Notes: generated by a model from the letters alone, not told the origin. DNA of 6,841 nt from an uncultured bacterium (GCA_903837445.1 CAILUR010000196.1:1-6841); one strand, 5' to 3'; shown: positions 1 through 6,835, counted from the first letter of the stretch. Translations and numbers: made by a program.

Positions 1-3000
1 GTCAAGAAGCTACCATAAGTCGTTGACCAGTTGGTGTGTGGCGTTCCAAGCACATAGTCGTTACGGCAGATATTTGCCCGCCACTGTGTCCCTGGGGTAG
101 GTGTGCCGCCGAGCAATGCAAATGGGATTGCCATTTCAAGTACCCAACCGTTTTTGCCAGCGACTGTTTTTCTTGTCCAAGAGATATCGCCTTTGTTAGC
201 AAATCTTCCACCACTAACGCTTGTCCCCATTTGATAGAAATCTTTTCCGTCCCCTTTAGGGTCAAAAAATAATTCAATAGAATCGTCTTCCCAGGTCTTC
301 CCGCCATCGCCAGCCACCATTTTATATGTAGCTTCCGATTTAGCGCAGTATATTCCCAGATAAAGATTAGTATCGTCATAGCAGACATACGCAGTTGTCT
401 GTATTTCTTTTTCAGGATGCCCTGTCGCATCATAGTACCAGAAGTTTCCTGCCACAGCCGCTGTCTTATATATCGCATCATCCAGCTTGCCATCTATGAC
501 CGGCGGTGTTTTTACTTTAGGTATTCTGAGCGTAGGTAAAGGCACTATAGCCAGTTTACCTTTTTGTACTGGTTCGGTGAGTTCAATTATTTTTCTCGAA
601 TACATTCTTTGTTTTACAAGTTTTTGCAGATACTCCGTGTCCTTTACAAGCGAGGCATTTTTCCCACCCTTATATGTGGAGACATGGGCTGTCATAACAT
701 TTACTGCCGCTCTGAGTTCTTCCATAGCAGGTTTGCCTTTCGTAAAGTCCACTTTTTCCGCTGCTTGTGCTGGTGCCACAGCCGCCTGTGCCAAGTTTGC
801 GAGCTTGGAATCTTTTACAAAAAGCGCTTTGTTTTTTATAAACATAAGCTGAGCCGTTATTCCTATCGCTGTCCTTTCGCTCGGCTGTATGGCTTTATTT
901 TTATATGCGCCTTTTTTCAAAGCTGTAAAATCAGAATCGGTAAGTGTGTTGAGCGCGAACATACAAGTTCCATCAGTATTATAATCGTGCGCTAATTGTA
1001 TCTGTTTCATAGTTTCAAAAGTATTTGGTATAAGATACTGTCCCATACCGTGCAGAAGCGATATCCTTCCATTTACTCTTTTTTCGGTACCTTTTAACAA
1101 CCGTTCAAACCCATCCAAAGAAGTTTCATATTCCATAGGACAGATAGAGTCCAGATACTGATTGTCTACCCAGTTTTCCCACGGTTGAATAACAGTGTTC
1201 CTTAAGAAACCATGATTATTCAGTGGCCACACCGCCGCAGAAATCTGCATTTCAGGATGTTTCTTTCTTATATAAGTAGAAATATCTTTTACCATATCGG
1301 TTATCAAGTTCTCTCTAAAAATGTTCCACATCATTGTTTTTTCCACATCATTTGCTACTGCATCATCCCAAGGATTTATACCTGTCTCGGCCTGAAATAT
1401 CCCCTTACAATAATAGCAGGAATGTTTCGGTGACTCTGGCATACGGATATAATCATACTGGAAGCCAATCCCAGGATAATTATTTGCGAGTTCATCAATA
1501 AACCCTTTGAGGTATTCACGATATTCTTTTCTCGCTGGGCACACCCAATATGTCGTGCTCGCATCAAACTCTGTTATTGGCTTTTCCCACTCTATCCAGT
1601 CAGGATGAGAGGTAAAAAGAGGACTGCTGTTTCCGGCGCGCATAATATGAAACCACGCATATAGTTTAATTCCATTCTTTTTTAATTCTGTGTTCAATTG
1701 TTTAAGCGGATCCCACTTTCCAAACTGCTCAAACTGACTTCCCACTTTTGACGGCCAAACTACTTTTCCGCCTAAGACATATGCTTCCAAAGCCACATAG
1801 TTGAAATTTGCCGAAGCAAGTTTTTCTACCATCTTGCTCACTTCTTCCGGTGTGGACAAAGACCAATACTGTATCCATACGCCACGGTCTTCCACAGGCC
1901 GAGATTCCATAGAAGCGTAAAAAGCATTATTGGAAGAATTTTTTCCGCCTTTATAATAGGCAAATGCCAGCTTGTTATTATTTGCGATTATGGCTTTTAC
2001 CGCGCCCTTGTAATACAGTACTGAATTATTATACTGCGTTGAAGCTTCAGTGACATCCACTCCGCCTGCTTTGGCTTTCTTCACAGCAGTACCTACATAT
2101 ATAATGTTATCGTAAAGTTCTCTGAGTTTTTTCAAAAGCTCGTTTCTATCTGGGACATAGGTACCAAGAATTTTTATTTTATCTACTAAAAAGTCGCTGT
2201 CCCCGCCCCAACTTGGTCCTGCATATAAAGTGACTTCCAACACATCGTTCCACAGGAATTCTCCAGGAATGGTGGTATTTTTATCCGCATCCCAATATGT
2301 GCCCATACTTGGGAATATGTTGAGAGGAATAACTACTTTTTGCCATTTTGAATTATTTATTTTTATATACTTGTCTATGGACTCTGCCACTACCACTGGT
2401 TTTCCATTGTCGCGAGAGTTTGCTAACCCCACATAGAACTCTGGTGTATTTACCGTACCTTTTACCCAGAACTCAATAGCGCCGGTTTCTTTTAGTTTGC
2501 TCAAATCATATGAGGAGCCTAACACCACTTCCACTCCAGAATATTTATGAATATCAAAAACGCAGTGCAGTGCAGAGGTCCCTTTTACCATTCCCTGCCC
2601 ATCTACTATTTCTGCCAAAGAAGAACCAGAAGGATAACTATAGGAAGCGCCGCCTTCTCCAATTCCGTCATCAAAGAAAATTATTTCGGAATCGGCTTTG
2701 AGTTTCGAGTCGGCTTTTGTGGATTTTGTTTCAGGAATTATACGCACATCATCTACCCAGACTGTCATATTTCCATTCCATTTTGTAGGTCCAACATAAT
2801 ATGAGATTTCCATTATTTCTTTCCAATTTATAGTGCCATTTTTCATACTCTGCGAGGGCTCGTCCCAATAGGTGGCTTTATCTTTGAAGTCCGCCATAGG
2901 GATCTGAACAAGAGTCCACTCTTTTGAGAGTTTGCAATATTTTGAAAGGGCGACATCACTATGAAACGGAGCGCCATCAATATTTGAGTCAGTCATAGAA

Positions 3001-3404
3001 ATCGAAATCCCACTTTCTTTTCCAGTCTTTCCTTTTACCCAGAACTGTAAAGTTCCGTTTTTTCTCCACTCAGTTAAGTTCATTGACCCTACGCAAAGAG
3101 AACAGCCCGACCAACAGTCTGGTGCCCATTCCAGTCTGGCTGAGAACATTCCCTGTTTATGTTGTGCCGCATCAATAACTACCATAGCCGAACCAGGATA
3201 TGCATAATAAGAACCGCCGTCCCAGTTTACATCATCATCAAAAATTACATAGTCACGAGTGACTACAGGATGCTGTGCACGCACCACTACATCTTCCAAC
3301 TGCACAGAATCAGCAGCAAAGACTGCCGTTATGAAGCCCAAAGAAATAAAAGATATTAAAAGCGCCGAGAATAATGACTTTTTTCCGTGCAGATTTAACT
3401 TCAT
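1..3404 (-). CDS. Secreted multimodular GHL10-type glycoside hydrolase-like protein with tandem CBM-like domains and a CBM9-like module (partial, C-terminus beyond the window)
   Basis: The frame is open from ATG at 3404 to the left edge: 1134 codons, no stop. The start is fixed by GGAGG four bases upstream. Residues 1-30 are a signal peptide (KKS, hydrophobic core, AVFA then ADS). Residues 52-223 and 241-413 are two related beta-sandwich domains of CBM11/CIA30 type, sharing FDD, FWVKG, a W..V.IP strand, TYWD and a Y.GP element. A helical spacer (about 418-500) leads to a GHL10 (PF02638-like) TIM barrel at about 505-840. Its marks are RGVWIQYW, an ALEAYV strand, DPLKQLNTELKKNGIKLYAWFH and GIGFQYDYIRMPE, with D651 a likely active-site acid, followed by a CYYC pair (663/666). 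A second helical spacer (about 890-945) precedes a CBM9/DOMON-like module from about 965: PPVIDGKLDD, YDDTNLYLGIYC, DDSIELFFDP, GWVLEMAIPF. It probably binds and cleaves an extracellular polysaccharide; the substrate cannot be read from sequence. Family assignment is by motif recognition. A C-terminal sorting domain may follow outside the window. Confidence 0.9.
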   Translation of the reverse strand, partial: MKLNLHGKKSLFSALLISFISLGFITAVFAADSVQLEDVVVRAQHPVVTRDYVIFDDDVNWDGGSYYAYPGSAMVVIDAAQHKQGMFSARLEWAPDCWSGCSLCVGSMNLTEWRKNGTLQFWVKGKTGKESGISISMTDSNIDGAPFHSDVALSKYCKLSKEWTLVQIPMADFKDKATYWDEPSQSMKNGTINWKEIMEISYYVGPTKWNGNMTVWVDDVRIIPETKSTKADSKLKADSEIIFFDDGIGEGGASYSYPSGSSLAEIVDGQGMVKGTSALHCVFDIHKYSGVEVVLGSSYDLSKLKETGAIEFWVKGTVNTPEFYVGLANSRDNGKPVVVAESIDKYIKINNSKWQKVVIPLNIFPSMGTYWDADKNTTIPGEFLWNDVLEVTLYAGPSWGGDSDFLVDKIKILGTYVPDRNELLKKLRELYDNIIYVGTAVKKAKAGGVDVTEASTQYNNSVLYYKGAVKAIIANNNKLAFAYYKGGKNSSNNAFYASMESRPVEDRGVWIQYWSLSTPEEVSKMVEKLASANFNYVALEAYVLGGKVVWPSKVGSQFEQFGKWDPLKQLNTELKKNGIKLYAWFHIMRAGNSSPLFTSHPDWIEWEKPITEFDASTTYWVCPARKEYREYLKGFIDELANNYPGIGFQYDYIRMPESPKHSCYYCKGIFQAETGINPWDDAVANDVEKTMMWNIFRENLITDMVKDISTYIRKKHPEMQISAAVWPLNNHGFLRNTVIQPWENWVDNQYLDSICPMEYETSLDGFERLLKGTEKRVNGRISLLHGMGQYLIPNTFETMKQIQLAHDYNTDGTCMFALNTLTDSDFTALKKGAYKNKAIQPSERTAIGITAQLMFIKNKALFVKDSKLANLAQAAVAPAQAAEKVDFTKGKPAMEELRAAVNVMTAHVSTYKGGKNASLVKDTEYLQKLVKQRMYSRKIIELTEPVQKGKLAIVPLPTLRIPKVKTPPVIDGKLDDAIYKTAAVAGNFWYYDATGHPEKEIQTTAYVCYDDTNLYLGIYCAKSEATYKMVAGDGGKTWEDDSIELFFDPKGDGKDFYQMGTSVSGGRFANKGDISWTRKTVAGKNGWVLEMAIPFALLGGTPTPGTQWRANICRNDYVLGTPHTNWSTTYGSFL
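2166..3251 (-). repeat. Tandem duplication of a CBM11/CIA30-like beta-sandwich domain within the glycosidase-like gene
   Basis: Copy 1 is residues 52-223 (bases 2736-3251) and copy 2 is residues 241-413 (bases 2166-2684), joined by a short charged Lys/Ser/Asp linker. Landmarks recur in the same order: FDD near the start, Y.YP, FWVKG, a W..V.IP strand, TYWD, a W(K/N)(E/D).(M/L)E segment, a Y.GP element and a closing (V/L)D.(V/I) strand. Identity is low, so the duplication is old. Copy 1 alone carries a three-Cys cluster, CWSGCSLC (97, 101, 104). The repeat is one of protein domains and not a recent DNA duplication. The carbohydrate-binding role is inferred from family resemblance. Confidence 0.75.
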
Positions 3405-3408
3405 AAAA

Positions 3409-3413
3409 CCTCC
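3409..3413 (-). promoter_or_regulatory. Strong Shine-Dalgarno (GGAGG) of the glycosidase-like gene
   Basis: On the minus strand the sequence reads CCGGAGGTTTT immediately followed by ATG at 3404. The GGAGG core lies four bases from the start codon, slightly close but typical in strength. It fixes the start, which is directly followed by a convincing signal peptide. The GGTTTT overlapping its end recurs upstream of the leader hairpin (3461-3466). Confidence 0.8.
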
Positions 3414-3432
3414 GGATATAAATAATTAAAAT

Positions 3433-3459
3433 AAAAGCCCGGTTGTTTCAGGCTTTTTT
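3433..3459 (-). terminator. Hairpin with T-tract in the leader of the glycosidase-like gene (terminator or attenuator)
   Basis: On the minus strand AAAAGCC (3457-3451) and GGCTTTT (3439-3433) can form a 7-bp stem with an 11-base loop (TGAAACAACCG). The descending arm runs into TTTTATTTTAATT. On the plus strand the same stem ends in six T, so it has terminator shape in both directions. It lies about 180 bases after the upstream gene's stop and would end that transcript. It is also downstream of the predicted promoter at 3492-3520, about 20 bases before the ribosome binding site. It would therefore be transcribed as part of the second gene's leader, which makes an attenuator role possible. Confidence 0.6.
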
Positions 3460-3491
3460 CAAAACCATTTAATCGTTCAAAATACTAAAAA

Positions 3492-3520
3492 ATTGTAGCA
3501 TAAAAGTTTTTATATGGCAA
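3492..3520 (-). promoter_or_regulatory. Predicted sigma-70-type promoter of the glycosidase-like gene
   Basis: On the minus strand there is a -35 box TTGCCA (3520-3515), exactly 17 bases of spacer, and a -10 box TACAAT (3497-3492). TGC directly before the -10 forms an extended -10. Five T precede a likely initiating A at about 3486, giving a leader of about 82 bases to the ATG at 3404. Each box has one mismatch to consensus (TTGACA has two; TATAAT has one), and the spacing is ideal. The region is AT-rich, so chance matches are possible, but the combination in the right gap is persuasive. Confidence 0.65.
3500..3513. promoter_or_regulatory. Perfect 14-base palindrome in the promoter spacer (possible operator)
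   Basis: ATAAAA-GT-TTTTAT has perfect 6-base arms around a 2-base centre and sits between the -35 and -10 boxes of the predicted promoter. A dyad here is a usual place for a repressor or MerR-type activator. Its A/T-only arms in an AT-rich gap make chance a real alternative, and no regulator gene is in the window. Confidence 0.25.
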
Positions 3521-3640
3521 ATTGTTTTTGAAAGAAAATATTAAATACCTGTTTTTCAAATAAAGTACGATTATATATGTTTTTTAATACAAATTTTTCT
3601 GCTTTTGACCTTGAATTTTATCTGAGGTTTGAAGGAATCC

Positions 3641-3913
3641 CTATCTGGAAATAAATATTTTTCCCATTTTAAGCATACTATTATTCCCGTTTTGTATCAC
3701 ATAATAATATATTCCAGCGGAGACATTTTTCCCATACATATTTGTGCCATCCCATAATATAGAAGATGAATTGTGAAGCTCCCACAGATTTACTTTTTCA
3801 CCGGTTATGGTATATATTGTGACTCGCATTCCTCTGGGAATATTCATAAACTTCATTTTTCCGTCTTTTGCTTTTGAAGGATTAAATGGGTTCGGATATA
3901 TCTGTATCTCGCC
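3641..3913 (-). other. C-terminal T9SS type A / FlgD-Ig-like sorting domain (residues 962-1051)
   Basis: The segment opens with IYPNPFNP and continues with a VTIYTITGEKV strand pair, WDGTNMYGKNVSAGIYYYVI, and ends KMGKIFISR at the stop. This pattern matches the C-terminal domains (TIGR04183/PF13860-like) that in Bacteroidota direct type IX secretion and surface attachment. Similar domains are widespread in candidate phyla, where the export route is often unproven. No T9SS component gene is in the window, so secretion through that system is inference. Confidence 0.75.
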
Positions 3914-6796
3914 TATTTTTATCTGCACTGGATTACTTACCCTGACCTGCGTGGTGTCGGGATTTAAGTCATCCGTAAATTTCGCAATCATACCAGATAT
4001 GTTTATCGTATCCGTTGTTATATTTTCTTTTACTTTTATCACCAACCGTATTTCCACATATTCCCCCGGCGCTATATCCCCGTATATCAAACTTATATTC
4101 CCAGAATCATTTACCCAATCCGGACTACTGCCAGTCCCCTGAAAGTCCACTTCAGCAGGCAAAATATCATTTATATTCACATCTCTCGCCCAGCCGTCGC
4201 CAGTGTTGTGTAATATTATTTTTATCTCGGCAGTCCCTCCAAAAGTAGTGGAAGTGTCCAAAGCTTCCATAGTAATGGCTATGTTTGCCGGTTCAGGCGT
4301 TGAGGTCATAGTAACTGTGGGTGTAGCAGTCGGAGTTTGCGTATAAGTCCAAGTCATAGTTATAGTGGGAGAAGCAGTTTTTGTATAGGCCGGTGTGACA
4401 GTTGAGGTCATAGTAATAGTGTTAGTAAAAGTTCTGGTCATAGTAATTGTGGCAGTGTCCATAGTGGTTATAGTAAATGTAGCCGAGGCTGTTGCAGTCA
4501 TTGTCTTAGTGCTTGTAAAGGTGTATGTGGGCGTAGGGGTCGGTGTATTTGTCATTGTAAAGGTCACAGTATATGTCTGCGTGTTTGTACGAGTACAAGT
4601 CGGCGTGTAAGTATTTGTCACAGAAGGCGTCATAGTGCGGGTAAAGGTCGGCGTGTTTGTATTTGTATTTGTCGCAGTAGCCGTGGGTGTGCCGCAGGAC
4701 TCCACCCATCTTAATTCCTGTATGGTAGAGTTGCCACAATCATCCGTCACTTTTATCCATAGTTTTCCTGCCGCTCCAGTTGCTGGATAATTTGCATCCG
4801 TTGAAGGAATTACAGCCGTATATGTCCCTGCCGAACCTGAAGCATCATTCCAACTAATCCATTTCGGATCAAGTGACCACTTTGTCCCCTTGACTGCAAC
4901 ATTGTCAGTAGCTGTGAAATTTACCGTAAAACCTTTGCACTGACTCGTATATGTCAGAGGATTTGGAGAAGTAATACTCAGAGTGGGATAAGTTTTATCA
5001 ATGGTGACTCCACAAGCCGTTCCACCTAAGGAACGCGCTTTCACCCACGCTGTAAAATCTGCCTGTGTAGGATATGGGATAGCCAAAGCTAAATATTGTT
5101 TTGCCACTCTTAATATAGTAAGGAAATCATATCTATATGAAATATCATTTGCTGTATATCCAGTCGGTTGTTGTGCGACTGGCACTTGCCCTTTTAATTT
5201 ATTAAAAGCGCATAATACATCATCCCAAAGTTGTTGCCGTGCTGCCTGACTGGTATATAAATTATTAAAATGCACCCATAAACCACCCTGTTGCGGTGAA
5301 GCAGGAGTTCCTGCATCTCCAAAAAAATAATTTTCCAGTAGGGTTTGTGTAATTGGAGCGTCATAAATTGGAGCCCCGCTGCACGACGCGTTTTCCAATT
5401 CGTGTGCGGTTTTCATAACATTTGTCCTATATGAATTATTTCCGTCCGTAGTAAATGTAGATATATCGGCTGCGGCAAGCACTCCAGCCGAAGGTGGCAA
5501 TGCCCCAGATTCAAATCCTGAATTTATACCAAGATTATATCCCGCAGGAAGTATTTTTGCCGCTGCCTCATCATCGTGCCCATTCTCAAGTAAATTAAAA
5601 AAACATAGGTCAGTGGATAGTACAAGAGATTGATACATTCTATAAAAGTTCAGAGATGAAGCAACTGCAGCGTTCACAAGCTGAGCAGAAGTTTTATACG
5701 CTCCCAAATACCCAGGAGTGGTCATATAGTATGTCGGTGCCTGCGGCAGGGTAGGATAACAAGCAGAACCAATAGCAGCTGTTACATTTACAAATCCTGC
5801 TATACAAGCATATTTAGGGAAAAAATTAGGATAGCATTGTTCCAAAACTGCAAAAGTCGCATCTTCAACTTCCCACGGCCCATAAGCACCGTCCGCATTA
5901 GTATAAAAACTATCATACCAAGTACCCCCGCCGTTAGCAATCGCGGCTTGTGTTTCCTTTGCCCCAATCGCCATTAAATACTGCATATCAAAACTAAAAT
6001 ATTCCTGTGTAGAAGCCACAGCCATCATATACATTGGATTACCCATAGAATATGGATTTAAAGTTACTGTGACGCTGTTCAATGTATATGGGTTTGGAAT
6101 AGCCACCTGTATCTGAGTCTGCCCTAAAAAATTATCAAGCACTCCGCCTGAATAAGTACCTCCATTTTTTCCGAGCCAATCCGGAATGCAAGTAGTACTG
6201 TAATATGATGCTGCCGCTTTTACCGCATCCACCTGTGCACAAGTTATTGCCGGAGGCGTGGCAACTGGTGTCGCCACATTACACGCGCCTTCTTTGGCAA
6301 GGACCTGAACATTTATAGGTGTGCCGTCTTTTCCTGCCCCCACACTCGCGCTACAACTATATGTATTTAAAGTTGACCCGACAGGTCTTATTCTATCCCA
6401 GTCAGCAAACATCCAAGTGGTAGTATAAGGTCCCGCGCCTGCTTGTGTCACTGTTCCGCCGCCTGTACAGGAAGAACTATTCCAGCCTGCATAATTGGTA
6501 GTTTGAAACCGCACTCCATCCAGAGTTATAGGATATGCAGAATTATTTTTCAATACGAAAGTAAGGGATGGCCAACTTCCAGCAGTACACGGACAACCTG
6601 TAAAATCAGAAGTCATTTCAGCAAAAGTAGCAGTAGGCAATTGTATCAAAACCAACATCGCTAATATGATTGCGGCATTTCTGTATTTTCTTTTTTTGAC
6701 AGCAAAGGCAGTCCGAATAATGGAAAAAAAACCTGATAAAATCGGGTTTAGTATGTACCTTTTGATACTGTCGACTAAAAGTATAATCTTTTGCAC
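3641..6796 (-). CDS. Large secreted multi-domain protein: helical lysozyme-like core, Ig-like domain, Thr-X linker, DUF11-like domain, C-terminal T9SS/FlgD-like domain
   Basis: This gene encodes 1051 residues from GTG at 6796 to TAG; AAGGGG eight bases upstream supports the GTG, and no other good start exists. The signal peptide is unusual: KKRKYRN at 34-40, hydrophobic core 41-52, cleavage near TATFA 55-59, preceded by 32 extra residues. Residues 61-175 form a Cys-rich beta-type domain, possibly carbohydrate-binding. Residues 190-590 are mostly helical and hold AIGAKET (Glu281), DGAYGPWEV (302-310) and GYNLGINSG (419-427), which resemble the catalytic-Glu, GA.GLMQ and AYNAG motifs of soluble lytic transglycosylases in the same order. 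Residues 600-700 look Ig-like (TDDCGNS). About 703-834 is a Thr-X linker. About 837-955 is DUF11-like. Residues 962-1051 are a sorting/FlgD-like domain (IYPNPFNP, ITGEKV, WDGTN, AGIYYYVI). Eighteen cysteines suggest disulfides outside the cell. Extracellular location is well supported; the enzymatic role is only a hypothesis. Confidence 0.95.
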   Translation of the reverse strand: MQKIILLVDSIKRYILNPILSGFFSIIRTAFAVKKRKYRNAAIILAMLVLIQLPTATFAEMTSDFTGCPCTAGSWPSLTFVLKNNSAYPITLDGVRFQTTNYAGWNSSSCTGGGTVTQAGAGPYTTTWMFADWDRIRPVGSTLNTYSCSASVGAGKDGTPINVQVLAKEGACNVATPVATPPAITCAQVDAVKAAASYYSTTCIPDWLGKNGGTYSGGVLDNFLGQTQIQVAIPNPYTLNSVTVTLNPYSMGNPMYMMAVASTQEYFSFDMQYLMAIGAKETQAAIANGGGTWYDSFYTNADGAYGPWEVEDATFAVLEQCYPNFFPKYACIAGFVNVTAAIGSACYPTLPQAPTYYMTTPGYLGAYKTSAQLVNAAVASSLNFYRMYQSLVLSTDLCFFNLLENGHDDEAAAKILPAGYNLGINSGFESGALPPSAGVLAAADISTFTTDGNNSYRTNVMKTAHELENASCSGAPIYDAPITQTLLENYFFGDAGTPASPQQGGLWVHFNNLYTSQAARQQLWDDVLCAFNKLKGQVPVAQQPTGYTANDISYRYDFLTILRVAKQYLALAIPYPTQADFTAWVKARSLGGTACGVTIDKTYPTLSITSPNPLTYTSQCKGFTVNFTATDNVAVKGTKWSLDPKWISWNDASGSAGTYTAVIPSTDANYPATGAAGKLWIKVTDDCGNSTIQELRWVESCGTPTATATNTNTNTPTFTRTMTPSVTNTYTPTCTRTNTQTYTVTFTMTNTPTPTPTYTFTSTKTMTATASATFTITTMDTATITMTRTFTNTITMTSTVTPAYTKTASPTITMTWTYTQTPTATPTVTMTSTPEPANIAITMEALDTSTTFGGTAEIKIILHNTGDGWARDVNINDILPAEVDFQGTGSSPDWVNDSGNISLIYGDIAPGEYVEIRLVIKVKENITTDTINISGMIAKFTDDLNPDTTQVRVSNPVQIKIGEIQIYPNPFNPSKAKDGKMKFMNIPRGMRVTIYTITGEKVNLWELHNSSSILWDGTNMYGKNVSAGIYYYVIQNGNNSMLKMGKIFISR
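4289..4690 (-). repeat. Thr-X dipeptide linker (residues 703-836), imperfect 6-base codon periodicity
   Basis: Thr occupies nearly every second residue for about 130 residues. The alternate residue varies widely (Pro, Ala, Asn, Phe, Met, Tyr, Arg, Val, Ile, Lys, Ser, Trp, Gln). All kinds of ACN codons are used, so the DNA is a degenerate ACN-NNN array, not a simple satellite. Such linkers separate domains in secreted proteins and are likely stiff, extended and possibly O-glycosylated. The low complexity keeps several other frames open across this stretch; those are by-products. It joins the Ig-like domain to the DUF11-like domain. Confidence 0.9.
6724..6749 (-). terminator. Terminator-like hairpin inside the 5' coding region of the first gene
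   Basis: On the minus strand AACCCGAT-TTT-ATCAGGTT (6748-6730) forms an imperfect stem with one C/A mismatch and a 3-base loop. The T tract (6731-6724) directly follows. It lies about 50-70 bases into the coding sequence, over residues 16-25. It has intrinsic-terminator shape but a weak stem, and it overlaps coding sequence where Phe codons explain part of the T run (GFFS). Confidence 0.3.
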
Positions 6797-6803
6797 TAAT
6801 AGT

Positions 6804-6835
6804 ACCCCTTTTAATAATCTATTCGAAAAATTATA
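6804..6835 (-). promoter_or_regulatory. -10 element and Shine-Dalgarno of the first gene
   Basis: The minus strand carries a perfect TATAAT (6835-6830), then an AT-rich leader of about 25-30 bases, then AAGGGG (6810-6805) eight bases before the GTG start. A -35 box would fall just outside the window and cannot be checked. The AAGGGG supports the GTG start; the -10 call is weaker because the region is AT-rich. Confidence 0.45.

Noticed and set aside
2..1003. Several open frames of 70-165 codons overlapping the left third of the window on both strands
   Set aside because: They overlap the long minus-strand frame that encodes recognisable CBM9-like and GHL10-like motifs without any interruption. 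Their own translations show no coherent domain.
3570..3575. A second perfect TATAAT on the minus strand in the intergenic gap
   Set aside because: No -35-like box lies 16-18 bases upstream, and the region is very AT-rich. The promoter at 3492-3520 has both boxes and ideal spacing.
3608..3636. CCTT...AAGG inverted repeat just after the stop of the first gene, as a possible terminator
   Set aside because: Only four base pairs form before mismatches, and no T run follows.
4289..4690. CRISPR array or minisatellite in the repetitive-looking stretch
   Set aside because: There are no fixed-length direct repeats with unique spacers. The period is two codons and the sequence is fully coding.
4395..4739. 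Open frames across the Thr-X linker in other frames and on the plus strand (Val-rich and Tyr/Lys/His/Asp-rich peptides)
   Set aside because: They are automatic by-products of the ACN-NNN codon periodicity of the linker. They lack ribosome binding sites and start inside a well-supported gene.
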